Source: JAHEAO01 sp041633555 (GTDB lineage Bacteria; Pseudomonadota; Alphaproteobacteria; Rhodobacterales; Rhodobacteraceae). From it: a stretch of DNA of 64,000 bases. Below are positions 24,636 through 33,392 of this stretch, in pieces. The stretch spans positions 16,422 to 80,421 of the forward strand of contig JBFKFZ010000010.1 in NCBI GenBank assembly GCA_041633555.1. The letters are read 5' to 3'. Positions within the stretch are counted from its first letter, which is position 1; each line of letters begins with the position of its first letter. The position numbers and the translations under genes are program-made. The notes beneath the pieces were generated by a model. That model did not search any database and was not told the origin of the DNA. It saw only the letters and a program-made list of their open reading frames with translations.

Positions 24636-25444
24636 GGAGCCGCGGCCTGCAGAAGACCGCCTTGGCGCACCATCCCGACCCGGACCGCCTTTGCGGTCTT
24701 GTCGTCGGTCTCGATGTAAAGGCCCGAGAGCGTCGCTTTGCCGGCGGCTGGCGTGAACCGCTCCTTGCCCATGCCGGTGATGAAGCGGCGCATCGGCTCG
24801 ACCTTGTCCATGCCGATCACCGAGTCGTAGTCGCCGCACATGCCGGCATCGGTCTGATAGGCCGTGCCGCCGGGCAAGATCCTGGCGTCGGCGGTGGGTA
24901 CATGGGTATGGGTGCCGACGACCACGCTGGCACGGCCGTCGCACCAGACGCCCATCGCCATCTTCTCGGACGTAGCCTCGCAATGCATGTCAACGAGGCT
25001 GGCATTGACCAGCCCGCCGAGCGGATGCGCCTTGAGCACCGGGTCGATGGCGGAGAACGGGTCATCGAAGGGTCGCTTCATGAAGACTTGGCCCAGAACC
25101 TGCGCGACCAGCACCTTGCGCCCGCCCCGTGCCTCATAGACCCGGAAACCCTTGCCCGGCGCAGATTTGGCATAATTGATCGGGCGCAGGATGCGCGGCT
25201 CGGTCTCGATGAACTGCAGCATTTCCTTTTGATCGAAGGCGTGATCGCCGAGGGTCACGCAGTCGGCCCCGGCATCGAGCAGCAGCTTGGCATGGGCCGC
25301 GGTCAGGCCGACCCCGTTGCTGGCATTCTCGCCATTGACGACTACAAAATCGAGCCGCCAGTCCTCGCGCAGCGACGGCAGTTGGCTAGTGAGTGCGGCC
25401 CGTCCCGACCGGCCCATGACATCGCCAAGGAATAAGAGCTTCAT
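24632..25444 (-). CDS. YmdB-family metallophosphoesterase
   Basis: A 270-residue calcineurin-like phosphoesterase of the YmdB/DR1281 group (TIGR00282). The N-terminal FLGDVMGRSGRAAL gives metal-binding Asp, VVNGENASNGVG the next ligands, and DCVTLGDHAFDQKE, DMHCEATSEKMAMG, VVGTHTHVPTADARIL and TDAGMCGDYDSVIG complete the signature. Members hydrolyse 2',3'-cyclic nucleotides in vitro; in Bacillus YmdB influences biofilm and sporulation through RNA turnover. Cytoplasmic. It lies 50 bp downstream of the 5-formyl-THF cyclo-ligase gene on the same strand, an association seen in Rhodobacterales, and may be co-transcribed with it and with mgtE. Confidence 0.9.
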   Translation of the reverse strand: MKLLFLGDVMGRSGRAALTSQLPSLREDWRLDFVVVNGENASNGVGLTAAHAKLLLDAGADCVTLGDHAFDQKEMLQFIETEPRILRPINYAKSAPGKGFRVYEARGGRKVLVAQVLGQVFMKRPFDDPFSAIDPVLKAHPLGGLVNASLVDMHCEATSEKMAMGVWCDGRASVVVGTHTHVPTADARILPGGTAYQTDAGMCGDYDSVIGMDKVEPMRRFITGMGKERFTPAAGKATLSGLYIETDDKTAKAVRVGMVRQGGLLQAAAP

Positions 25445-25494
25445 GTGACCGTGCTAGGGGGCAGAAGGGCGAAGGGCAAGCAGGAGTTGGCGGT

Positions 25495-26067
25495 TCAGAA
25501 TGTGTTCACGCCGTTTTCGGTGACGATTGCATCGAGCTGGGCATCCGTCGCTTCTACGGGTAAGCAATCCGCTTGCTGGGCCGCATAGGCAAAGCCGACG
25601 GCCAGAACGGGATGTCGGCTGCGCAGCAAGCCCAGCGTCCGGTCATAGAACCCGCCGCCATAGCCGAGCCGGTGCCCGGACGCATCGTAAGCCAGCAGCG
25701 GTAGCACCACCACCTCGGGATCGACAGGCTCGCCGATGACGGGAACCCGGGCGCCGAAGGGTCCCGGAATCATCTCGATGTCCGGTTTCCAGCGGTGAAA
25801 CTCAAGCGGCAAACCTTCCCCCAACACGATCGGCACACCAACCGGGCCAAAAGACGTCATGCCTGCCATCGCGAATAGCGGGTCAATCTCGGTCCGGATC
25901 GGCATGTAACCAGAGATCGGCCGCCCACGATGCGGTGTAAGGTAATCCAGCAGACGTTCCGCCCCTGTCCGGCTTGCATGGGCGGAATGAGCGGCTGCCC
26001 GGCGCGCGAAGGCGGCCCTGCGTGCGACGGACTTTCGGGCCGCGATCTCGCTCGGTGCGCTGGTCAA
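25495..26067 (-). CDS. 5-formyltetrahydrofolate cyclo-ligase
   Basis: A 190-residue enzyme that converts 5-formyl-THF to 5,10-methenyl-THF with ATP, returning the stable folate to one-carbon metabolism. Family motifs are visible: ARKSVARRAAFARRAAAHSA at the N-terminus, GYMPIRTEIDPLFA, VVVLPLLAYDASGHRLGYGGGFYDR (the ATP/Mg site, split here by position) and VGFAYAAQQ. The start is a TTG at 26067 whose TTGA overlaps the mgtE stop, implying coupled translation. E. coli ygfA is the counterpart and is often linked to 6S RNA; I see no 6S RNA here. Confidence 0.92.
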   Translation of the reverse strand: MTSAPSEIAARKSVARRAAFARRAAAHSAHASRTGAERLLDYLTPHRGRPISGYMPIRTEIDPLFAMAGMTSFGPVGVPIVLGEGLPLEFHRWKPDIEMIPGPFGARVPVIGEPVDPEVVVLPLLAYDASGHRLGYGGGFYDRTLGLLRSRHPVLAVGFAYAAQQADCLPVEATDAQLDAIVTENGVNTF

Positions 26068-27446
26068 ATCAGGACCATCGCGGCAAGGCCGAGAAAGGCG
26101 AAAAATCCAACAACGTCAGTGACCGTGGTCACGAAGGCGCCCGAGGCCAGCGCCGGATCAATGCCGACGCGTTCCAGAAGAACCGGCACGCCGATCCCCG
26201 CCAGCCCTGCCACCACGAGGTTGATCACCATCGCCGCGGCGATCACGACGCCCAGCAGCGGCGAACCGAACCATGCCGCACTGACGACCCCCATGACGAC
26301 CGCGAAAATCAGGCCATTTACCAGCCCGACCATCAATTCGCGGCGGATGACGCGCCAGACGTTCGACCCGGTCAGGTCACGGGTGGCGATGGCGCGCACC
26401 GCCACCGTCAGCGATTGGGTACCCGCATTGCCCCCCATCGAAGCCACGATCGGCATCAGCACGGCCAGCGAGACCAGCGCCGCGATGGTGCTTTCGAATT
26501 GTGCGATCACGACCGATGCCAAGATCGCCGTGACGAGGTTGACCGCCAGCCATGGCAGCCGCTGCTTGGTCGTGTCGATGACCTTGTCCGACAGGCTGCC
26601 CTCGCCAACACCCGCGAGGCGCAGGATGTCCTCCTCGTGCTCCTCGTCGAGCACGGCCATGGCGTCGTCGATAGTAATGACGCCGACAAGCCGCCCTGTA
26701 TTGTCGATCACCGGCGCCGAGATCAGGTGATACTGGTTGAATGCATAGGCGACGTCGCCCTCGTCCTCGTCGACGTCGAAGGTGCGGAAGCTGTCCTCGG
26801 CAATCTCCGTCAGTTTCACGTCACGGCGCGACGACAGCATCCGGCCAAGCGTGACATAGCCGACAGGCTCGAGCCGCGGATTGACCAGCACCATGTGATA
26901 AAACTGCTCTGGCAGATCCTTCGACTGTCTAACGTAATCAATCGCCTCTCCGACCGTCCAATGCTCCGGCCCCATGACGACCTCGCGCTGCATGAGGCGC
27001 CCGGCGGAATATTCTGGATAGGACAGTGCCCGCTCGACTGCAAACCTGTCGGTATCCTCGAGCGCCCCCAGAATCGCCGCCTGGCCGGTCTGATCGAGGT
27101 CTTCCAGCAGATCGACTACGTCATCCGATTCCAGATCGCGAACGGCACCTGCAAGAACCTCTGGCCGCAGATAGGTTATGACCTCGTCGCGGATGCTCTC
27201 ATCGAGTTCCGACAGGATGCCACCGTCGAATTCCTGGCCGTAAAGCTGTACCAGTTCGCGCCGCTCATCTTCGCTGACCTGTTCGAGAAGATCTGCTATG
27301 TCGGCCGGGTGCAGCGGCTCCATCAACTCGGTGAGCAGCGCTGCATCCTGGGCCTCGACCGCCTCTCGGATGGCCGCCACTTCGCGAAGGTCAAGGATAT
27401 AGGCATCCTCTTCGCGGTCGCGGTCGATTTCAGACTCTTCGCTCAT
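26064..27446 (-). CDS. mgtE: magnesium transporter MgtE
   Basis: A 460-residue Mg2+ channel/transporter. The N-terminal superhelical domain (residues about 20-130, LHPADIADLLEQVSEDERRE) is followed by two CBS domains (including MVLVNPRLEPVGYVTLGRML and GVITIDDAMAVLDEEHEED), then the amphipathic plug helix and five transmembrane helices with GGNAGTQSLTVAVRAIATRD, the family pore signature. The cytosolic domains sense Mg2+ and gate the pore. The start at 27446 (MSEESE) follows GAGGGG; longer in-frame forms would include the tandem repeat. It overlaps the cyclo-ligase gene by four bases. Confidence 0.95.
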   Translation of the reverse strand: MSEESEIDRDREEDAYILDLREVAAIREAVEAQDAALLTELMEPLHPADIADLLEQVSEDERRELVQLYGQEFDGGILSELDESIRDEVITYLRPEVLAGAVRDLESDDVVDLLEDLDQTGQAAILGALEDTDRFAVERALSYPEYSAGRLMQREVVMGPEHWTVGEAIDYVRQSKDLPEQFYHMVLVNPRLEPVGYVTLGRMLSSRRDVKLTEIAEDSFRTFDVDEDEGDVAYAFNQYHLISAPVIDNTGRLVGVITIDDAMAVLDEEHEEDILRLAGVGEGSLSDKVIDTTKQRLPWLAVNLVTAILASVVIAQFESTIAALVSLAVLMPIVASMGGNAGTQSLTVAVRAIATRDLTGSNVWRVIRRELMVGLVNGLIFAVVMGVVSAAWFGSPLLGVVIAAAMVINLVVAGLAGIGVPVLLERVGIDPALASGAFVTTVTDVVGFFAFLGLAAMVLI

Positions 27447-27460
27447 CGCCTGCCCCTCGG

Positions 27461-27486
27461 TGTTTTGCCCACATGTTTTGCCCACA
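27461..27486. repeat. 13-bp perfect tandem duplication in the mgtE leader
   Basis: TGTTTTGCCCACA occurs twice head to tail, 15 bp upstream of the mgtE start codon. It looks like a slipped-strand duplication within the 5' untranslated region. Confidence 0.8.
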
Positions 27487-27580
27487 TTATGCAAAAGACC
27501 TTTCGGAAAACAGTGGGGAATGGCCGATTTACCCAAGCCGATACGGCGTCTAGTATTCCGTGGCGGGACAGGGGGAACGC

Positions 27581-28873
27581 ATGCCGAAACCGTCGTTATT
27601 GCTGGGCCAGACGTTGGCATTCACAGGTGATCCGTTTACCTTACCAATCGAGGAAGCCGTGCGGCACGAACGCCGCGGCGGGGTCCTGATCGCAGAGGGC
27701 CGCATCGTTCAGGTCGGTGCGGCCGACACGCTACGGGCAGATCATCCGGAGGCCGAGGTGACCGACTACGGCAAAGGCCTGGTCACGGCCGGTTTCGTCG
27801 ATGCACATGCCCATTATCCGCAGACCGCCATCATTGCCAGTTGGGGCAAGCGGCTCATCGACTGGCTGAACAGCTACACCTTCCCCGAAGAGATGCGGTT
27901 TGGCGATCCTGACTATGCCGCACAGGCGGCCCGGCTCTATTTCGACCTGACACTTGCCAATGGCACGACAACCGCCGTCAGCTACTGCACGATTCACCCC
28001 GAAAGCGCCGAGGCGTTCTTTGCCGAAGCACAGCGGCGCGGGGTTCGGGCAGTTGCGGGCAAGACCTGCATGGACCGCAACGCACCCGAGGGGCTGCGGG
28101 ACACACCGCAGGCGGCATACGACCAGTCAAAGGCGCTCTTGCAGAAATGGCACGGGGTCGACCGACTCTCTTATGCAGTTACACCGCGTTTCTCGCCGAC
28201 ATCGACGCCCGAGCAGCTTTCCGCGCTTGGTGCGCTCTGGGGTGAGCATCCCGACTGCCTGATGCAGACGCACCTGTCCGAACAGACCGACGAGGTTGCC
28301 TGGGTGGCGGACCTATACCCAGAGGCGCGCGATTATCTCGACACCTACGAGCAACACGGCCTGCTCGGCGCCGGCGGCCTTTACGGCCACGCGATCTACC
28401 TGACCGACCGGGAGAAAGACCGGCTGAGGGAGGTCGATGCCTCGCTCATTCATTGCCCGACCTCGAACACCTTCATCGGGTCAGGCCTTTTCGACATGGC
28501 CGGGCTGAAGGCCGCGGGCCAGCGCGTCGGGCTGGCGACGGATACCGGCGGCGGCTCTTCCTTCTCGATGCTGAGAACGATGGCTGCGGCCTATGAGATC
28601 GGGCAATTGCGCGGAACGCCGCTACATGCAGCGCAACTTTACTGGCTGGCGACCGCAGGCTCGGCGCGGTCAATCCGGATGGAGAACAGGATCGGCAATC
28701 TCGCGGAGGGGCTTGAGGCCGATCTGATCGTCCTCGACCTGGCCTCGACCCCGGCGATCAGCCAGCGATCCGCTCGCGCCGAGAACCTCTGGGAAGCGCT
28801 GTTTCCGACAATCATGATGGGCGACGACCGCGCAATCCGCTCGGTCTGGGTGGGTGGCCGGCCGGTGTCCTAG
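27581..28873 (+). CDS. guaD: guanine deaminase
   Basis: A 430-residue amidohydrolase that deaminates guanine to xanthine. Zinc ligands His76 and His78 are in GFVDAHAHYPQ; MQTHLSEQTDEV supplies the third His, LYGHAIYLTD the fourth, and GLATDTGGGSSFSML the catalytic Asp. The SWGKRLIDWLNSYTFPEE motif is characteristic of guanine deaminases and binds the purine. The start at 27581 follows GGGGGAACGC, and the protein aligns from MPKPS. Length fits the family (about 430-440). It is plus-strand and converges with the CAP-domain gene, overlapping it by four bases. A related purine deaminase gene lies just beyond on the other strand but is frame-broken. Confidence 0.95.
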   Translation: MPKPSLLLGQTLAFTGDPFTLPIEEAVRHERRGGVLIAEGRIVQVGAADTLRADHPEAEVTDYGKGLVTAGFVDAHAHYPQTAIIASWGKRLIDWLNSYTFPEEMRFGDPDYAAQAARLYFDLTLANGTTTAVSYCTIHPESAEAFFAEAQRRGVRAVAGKTCMDRNAPEGLRDTPQAAYDQSKALLQKWHGVDRLSYAVTPRFSPTSTPEQLSALGALWGEHPDCLMQTHLSEQTDEVAWVADLYPEARDYLDTYEQHGLLGAGGLYGHAIYLTDREKDRLREVDASLIHCPTSNTFIGSGLFDMAGLKAAGQRVGLATDTGGGSSFSMLRTMAAAYEIGQLRGTPLHAAQLYWLATAGSARSIRMENRIGNLAEGLEADLIVLDLASTPAISQRSARAENLWEALFPTIMMGDDRAIRSVWVGGRPVS

Positions 28874-29352
28874 CAGCCGGGCCGGGCCATCACAAGCACC
28901 CAATAGTCGCCCGCTGCCCGCGCAATCCCGAACTCGGTCACGTTTGGGTTCAGCATGTTTCGGCGGTGACCCGGCGAGTCCATCCAGGCCAGGATGACCG
29001 TGTCAAGGTTCCTGCGCCCGTAGGAAAGGTTCTCGTTGACCAGACAATAGCCGTAGCCCTTCCGCTCGACGCGGCGACCCACCGAACTGCCGTCGCTGCC
29101 CTTGTGCGAAAAGAAGGCGCGTGCGGACATGTCCCGGGCATGGCCTGCCGCCGCCGATGTTAGTCTGGGCGATTGTATGACGCGTCCGAGTCCCCTCCGC
29201 GCCCGGAGATTGTTCAGCAATGTTCGCGCGCCCCCCGTCTCTGCGGTCCGGGTCGTGGCGGGAGCGTCCGGACGGTTGACCGGAGTTGCGACCGGTTCAC
29301 AGGCGGGAAGCGCCATCAGGCAGACAAGGGCCAGGATCTTGGATCGCAGCAC
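28870..29352 (-). CDS. CAP (SCP-like) domain lipoprotein
   Basis: A 160-residue protein with a lipoprotein signal (MLRSKILALVCLMALPACEP; lipobox LPAC, Cys at 18), a Pro/Thr linker and a CAP domain of about 120 residues. CAP motifs are present: NNLRARRGLGRVIQSPRLTS, AAGHARDMSARAFFSHKGSD, VNENLSYGRRN (the NEN signature) and WMDSPGHRRNMLNPNVTEFG. A Cys in the domain (GYGYCLVNEN) and one at the C-terminus (ARPGC) may pair. Bacterial CAP proteins are envelope proteins of mostly unknown function. It is followed on the opposite strand by the end of guaD, with a four-base overlap of the two 3' ends. Confidence 0.9.
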   Translation of the reverse strand: MLRSKILALVCLMALPACEPVATPVNRPDAPATTRTAETGGARTLLNNLRARRGLGRVIQSPRLTSAAAGHARDMSARAFFSHKGSDGSSVGRRVERKGYGYCLVNENLSYGRRNLDTVILAWMDSPGHRRNMLNPNVTEFGIARAAGDYWVLVMARPGC

Positions 29353-29368
29353 GGCATTTCCTCTCTGT

Positions 29369-30707
29369 TCAGGTCATGAGCCGCCGGGCGAGCCGGTTCT
29401 GGGTTTCGATCACATGCGGCAGATCGATCGTCACAATGTGACCATCGCGCACCACCTGACGGCCCTCGACAAAGAGATCCCGCACCTGGGTCGGGCCCGC
29501 CAGCAGTAGCGCGGCGCAATCCCAACTGCCCGCCGAAGCCACGCCCGAGACATCCCAGATCGCGATATCCGCACGCTTGCCGACCGCGATCTGCCCGCAA
29601 TCCGAACGCCCCAGCACCTCGGCGCCGCCACGGGTGGCGATCTCCAGCGCCTCACGGTCGCTCATCTTATCGGCACCTCCGGCGACGCGCTGCAACATCA
29701 TCGACTGGCGCGCCTCGGCCACCAGATTGCCGCTGTCGTTCGAAGCCGATCCATCGACCCCCAGCCCGACCTTTACCCCCTGGTCGCGCATCGCACGCAC
29801 CGGCGCGATGCCTGAGCCGAGGCGGCAGTTGGAGCAGGGGCAATGCGCGACACCGGTGCGGGATCGGGCGAAAAGGTCGATCTCGGCACCGTCCAGCTTG
29901 ACGCAATGCGCATGCCAGACATCGTCGCCGGTCCAGCCTAGATCCTCGGCATACTGGCCCGGTCGGCAACCGAACCGGTCCATCGAATAGGCGACGTCCT
30001 CGTCATTCTCCGCCAGATGGGTATGCATCATTACACCCTTATCGCGCGCCAGCAGCGCCGCGTCACGCATCAGTTCGCGGCTGACCGAAAATGGCGAACA
30101 AGGCGCGACCCCGACCCGCAGCATCGCCCCTTCGGAGGCGTCGTGATGGGTGTCGATGACCCGGATACAGTCTTCGAGGATGACCTTTTCCGGCTCGACC
30201 AACCCGTCCGGCGGCAATCCACCCTGGCTTTCACCAATCGACATCCCCCCCCCGCGTGGCGTGAAACCGCAGGCCGATCTCGCGCGCCGCATCGACCGTA
30301 TCGTCCAACCGCGCACCGTTCGGGTAGAGGTAAAGGTGGTCGGAACTCAGCGAACAACCCGACAGCGCCAGTTCAGCCAATCCTGCCAGCGCCGAAACCC
30401 GCATCTCCTCGGGACCGAAGCGGGACCAGATCGGGTAGAGCGTGCGGAGCCAGCCAAACAGAAGCGCATCCTGGCCGCCCGGCACCGCGCGGGTCAGCGT
30501 CTGGTAAAGATGGTGATGGGTGTTCACGAGGCCGGGGGTCACGGCGCAACCTCCAGCCTGCACCCGCTCGCCCGTTGTTTTCAGCCCCTGCCCTATCTCG
30601 GCAATCACGCCGTCCCGTAGCCGGATATCGGACAAGGTCAGTTCGCGCCGTTCGTCATCCATCGTCAGGACTATGTCGGCATTTGCTATCAGGGTTTCTT
30701 TCGTCAT
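29369..30707 (-). pseudogene. 8-oxoguanine deaminase-like amidohydrolase, broken at a G9 tract
   Basis: The N-terminal part (MTKETLIANADIVLTMDDER; zinc ligands in PGLVNTHHHLYQTLTRAV) reads from 30707 to a TGA at 30231 just after RFHATRGG. The rest (MSIGESQGGLPPDGLVEPEK, MHTHLAENDEDV, WHAHCVKLDG, GLGVDGSASND) continues in the next frame to 29369. The switch falls in nine consecutive Gs (30245-30253); eight would restore one 446-residue protein. Motifs are those of the 8-oxoguanine/AtzB-type deaminases. All catalytic residues are otherwise intact, so this is either a very recent pseudogene, a sequencing slip in the homopolymer, or a phase-variable switch. The ATG at 30707 has AGGAG at eight bases. 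Confidence 0.8.
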
Positions 30708-30837
30708 CGGCATCGCTCCTACACTTCGCTTCGGCCCCGTTCGGATGAAGTGTGCGAGATGGCCGACAGAATGAGGCGAAGGGCTCGGTATCCGGCTGTC
30801 AGGATAACGGCCGGGCGTCCAGCGCTGCAAGCGTCAG

Positions 30838-31656
30838 TTAGGTCTCGTTTGCCGGCGCCTGCGACAGAATCTCCAGCGCGGCGCGATGCAGGTCCGCACT
30901 GGCTGCCGCCAGAACCCGGCCGCCATCAAGCGCCGGTCGTCCCTTCCAGTCGGTGACGATGCCGCCAGCCGCCTGTATGACCGCTATCGGGGCCTGAATG
31001 TCATAGGCCTGCAAGCCCGCCTCCACGACCAGATCGACGGTACCGGCGGCAAGCAGAGCATAGGCGTAGCAATCCATCCCGTACCGGGTCAGCCTGACAA
31101 GCCGCGACAGATCGCGAAAGGCGGTGCCCTCGACCGCTGTTCCAATCTCGGGAAAGGTCGTGAAGAGGATTGCGTCCGATATCTTGGTTGCCGGTTTCAC
31201 CGAGATCGGACGGGCCCGACCGCGATGAAGCAGTTCTGCGATCCCGAAGCCACCCACGAAGCGCTCATCGGTATAGGGCTGATCGATGAACCCAAGGATC
31301 GGACCGCTTTGATTGCGAACAGAGATCAGAGTGCCCCAGGTCGGCGTGCCACTTATGAAACCACGAGTGCCGTCGATCGGGTCCAGAACCCATGTCAGGC
31401 CACTTGTGCCCTCACTGGTGCCGAATTCCTCGCCGAGAATGCCATCTTCGGGTCGAAGCGCCTGCAGGATCGCCCGGATTGCCTGTTCGGCTTCCCTGTC
31501 GGCACGGGTCACGGGATCGAAATGCCCCGCTGCTTTGCTCTCGGTGCTAAGCTCCGTTCCGCGGAAGTATCGAAGCGTCACCTCACGCGCCGCGTCGGCG
31601 GCAGCATGAGCCGCTGCCAAAAGCGCCTCACGCTCCGATTGCAGTGGATAACTCAT
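30838..31656 (-). CDS. hisN: histidinol-phosphatase (inositol monophosphatase family)
   Basis: A 272-residue Mg2+-dependent phosphatase of the IMPase fold. Metal-binding motifs are GEEFG (75-79), WVLDPIDGTRGF (DPIDGT 92-97) and the C-terminal YDIQAPIAVIQAAGG. The Arg in DGTRGF, in place of the usual Asn of IMPases, and the overall pattern are typical of HisN-type histidinol-phosphate phosphatases, which perform the penultimate step of histidine synthesis. No other his genes are in the window, so substrate is inferred from subfamily features. It stands between the decayed deaminase gene and a small XRE regulator gene, all on the minus strand. Confidence 0.85.
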   Translation of the reverse strand: MSYPLQSEREALLAAAHAAADAAREVTLRYFRGTELSTESKAAGHFDPVTRADREAEQAIRAILQALRPEDGILGEEFGTSEGTSGLTWVLDPIDGTRGFISGTPTWGTLISVRNQSGPILGFIDQPYTDERFVGGFGIAELLHRGRARPISVKPATKISDAILFTTFPEIGTAVEGTAFRDLSRLVRLTRYGMDCYAYALLAAGTVDLVVEAGLQAYDIQAPIAVIQAAGGIVTDWKGRPALDGGRVLAAASADLHRAALEILSQAPANET

Positions 31657-31724
31657 GCGACGCCCCGCTCAGCCTGCAGCTATTGACCGGCATACCGGGA
31701 CGGCAGCGGCGTGGCCAGTTTGTT

Positions 31725-32093
31725 TCAGGCGACGTCGGACAATACACGCGCCAGTTCAAAAAGGCGGCGGCGCTGGTTCTCCGGAATCGAGTAATAGGAC
31801 CGCACGAGTTCAAGGGCTTCCTTGTCCGCCATGATATCCCCGGGGATCGTCGAGGATGTGCTGGCGGTTGCCTCGTCATCAATGCCTTCAAAGAAGAAGC
31901 TGACCGGAACGTCGAGAGCCTCGGCGATATCCCACAAGCGGGACGCGCTGACCCGGTTCATGCCGGTTTCGTACTTTTGAATTTGCTGAAACTTGATTCC
32001 GACCTTTTCGGCCAATTGCTGCTGAGTCATCCCAACCATCCATCGGCGGTGACGAATTCTCTTACCGACGTGTACATCCACTGGATGTTTCAT
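31725..32093 (-). CDS. XRE-family transcriptional regulator
   Basis: A 122-residue protein with an N-terminal helix-turn-helix (residues about 8-62: HVGKRIRHRRWMVGMTQQQL, KVGIKFQQIQKYETGMNRVS) followed by a short helical tail (KEALELVRSYYSIPENQRRR). This is the common alphaproteobacterial XRE type that precedes many stand-alone regulators. I chose the ATG at 32093 because AAGGAG lies nine bases upstream and the conserved region begins there. It is divergent from the quinone oxidoreductase gene and shares a 324-bp intergenic region with it, so it could control that gene. The ligand is unknown. Confidence 0.88.
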   Translation of the reverse strand: MKHPVDVHVGKRIRHRRWMVGMTQQQLAEKVGIKFQQIQKYETGMNRVSASRLWDIAEALDVPVSFFFEGIDDEATASTSSTIPGDIMADKEALELVRSYYSIPENQRRRLFELARVLSDVA

Positions 32094-32417
32094 TGGGGCA
32101 CTCCTTAATCGTTTAACGTGCATAGTATGTCGGCTTTTAGCCAAAGTTTCTCAACCTGTCTTTTTGGATAGGCCAAGTGTTGCCAAGTTGTGGACAATGC
32201 ATTTCCCCACCTGTCAGTAATCCCTCGAAATCAGAACAAATCGTAGGTTCCGGACCCGCGCAGACCCGTTTCTGACCCTCGTCCGAGTTGCAATTTGCAA
32301 ACGATTTTGCGCCGAATACGCCATGTCGCTGATTCTCTCTCTGGTTGAGTCGCCTGTGTTCGGCTGGATTCCCACCGGGGTCTTGGCTAGGACGGGCGGA
32401 ATAAGCAAGAGGACATC
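32094..32417. other. 324-bp divergent intergenic region with regulatory potential
   Basis: The stretch separates the XRE gene and the quinone oxidoreductase gene. It is less GC-rich than its surroundings near 32110-32220 (TTAATCGTTTAACG, TTTTTGGATAGG) and contains the ScfR-like box at 32294-32313. I find no gene, RNA or terminator in it. Confidence 0.6.
32294..32313 (+). promoter_or_regulatory. ScfR-like operator upstream of the quinone oxidoreductase gene
   Basis: TTTGCAAA-CGAT-TTTGCGCC has one perfect half and a 5/8 second half at exactly the four-base spacing reported for PccR operators. It lies 104 bp upstream of the start at 32418. The neighbouring XRE protein is an alternative binder. 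Confidence 0.4.
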
Positions 32418-33392
32418 ATGCGCGCCTTCCGTCTTTCATCTGAAAACTCGCACCCCAGTCTTGAAGAGATTGCAGTGCCCGATCCAAGTTGGGCCGAAGT
32501 GCGGCTGCGGATCGAGGCCTGTGGTCTGAATTTCGCCGACCTGTTGATGGTGAGCGGCTCCTATCAGGATACGCCCGAGCGGCCCTTCACGCTTGGCATG
32601 GAGGCGGCAGGTACCGTTGATGCGGTTGGCGACAGGGTCACCTCCTTGCGTCCGGGCGACCGGGTCGCCGTCTTTGCCGGCAGCGGCGGACTCGCCGAGT
32701 ACGGGTGCTTTCCGGCAAACCGCTGCATCCGCATTCCTGACACCATGCCCTTTGCCGACGCCGCAGCATTTCCGATCGCCTATGGCACGAGCCATCTGGC
32801 TCTGCGTCATCGCGCCGGCTTGCAAGCCGGTGAAACGCTTCTGGTTCTGGGAGCCGCTGGCGGCGTGGGCCTGACCGCGGTGGAAATCGGCAAGAAGCTC
32901 GGGGCCAAAGTCATCGCGGTTGCGCGCGGCGCAGAGAAACTCGCCGCCGCCAAGGAAGCCGGTTCAGATCATCTGATCGACAGCGAAATGCAGGACATCC
33001 GCGATGCCGTCAAGGCCGCGGGCGGTGCCGACGTGGTCTATGACCCCGTCGGCGGCGATCAGTTCACGGCGGCGCTGCGCGCCTGCAATCCATTGGCACG
33101 TTATCTGGTCATCGGCTTTGCCAGCGGCAAGGTGCCGGAACTGCCCGCCAATATTCTTCTGGTCAAGAACATCTCGGTCATGGGCTTCTACTGGGGCGGC
33201 TACATGCGGTTCGCACCAGAGTTACTAGGCGAAAGCCTGGCCGAACTTCTGACCTGGTATTCGGAAGGCCAATTGCAACCGCATGTCAGCCATGTCCTGC
33301 CGCTTGAGCGCGCACCCGAAGGGTTGGAACTGCTGCGAAAGCGTATCTCGACCGGCAAGGTAGTGATCACGCCACAGCCTGCGCCAGCTTGA
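32418..33392 (+). CDS. NADPH:quinone oxidoreductase-like (zinc-free MDR)
   Basis: A 324-residue medium-chain dehydrogenase/reductase without zinc ligands. The N-terminal GroES-like domain (GLNFADLLMVSGSYQDTPER, GMEAAGTVDAVGDRV) is followed by a Rossmann domain with the NADPH motif LGAAGGVGLTAVEIGKKLGA and VYDPVGGDQF. These enzymes reduce quinones or alpha,beta-unsaturated carbonyls, including acryloyl-CoA in some subgroups, but the sequence does not allow that to be assigned. Its 3' end overlaps the convergent LysR gene by 26 bp. The ScfR-like box upstream raises the possibility of a link to short-chain acyl-CoA metabolism. Confidence 0.9.
   Translation: MRAFRLSSENSHPSLEEIAVPDPSWAEVRLRIEACGLNFADLLMVSGSYQDTPERPFTLGMEAAGTVDAVGDRVTSLRPGDRVAVFAGSGGLAEYGCFPANRCIRIPDTMPFADAAAFPIAYGTSHLALRHRAGLQAGETLLVLGAAGGVGLTAVEIGKKLGAKVIAVARGAEKLAAAKEAGSDHLIDSEMQDIRDAVKAAGGADVVYDPVGGDQFTAALRACNPLARYLVIGFASGKVPELPANILLVKNISVMGFYWGGYMRFAPELLGESLAELLTWYSEGQLQPHVSHVLPLERAPEGLELLRKRISTGKVVITPQPAPA

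Noticed and set aside
25974..27689. A 571-codon plus-strand frame across mgtE
   Set aside because: It is the complement of MgtE, rich in His/Arg/Asp as expected of a shadow, and has no recognisable domain.
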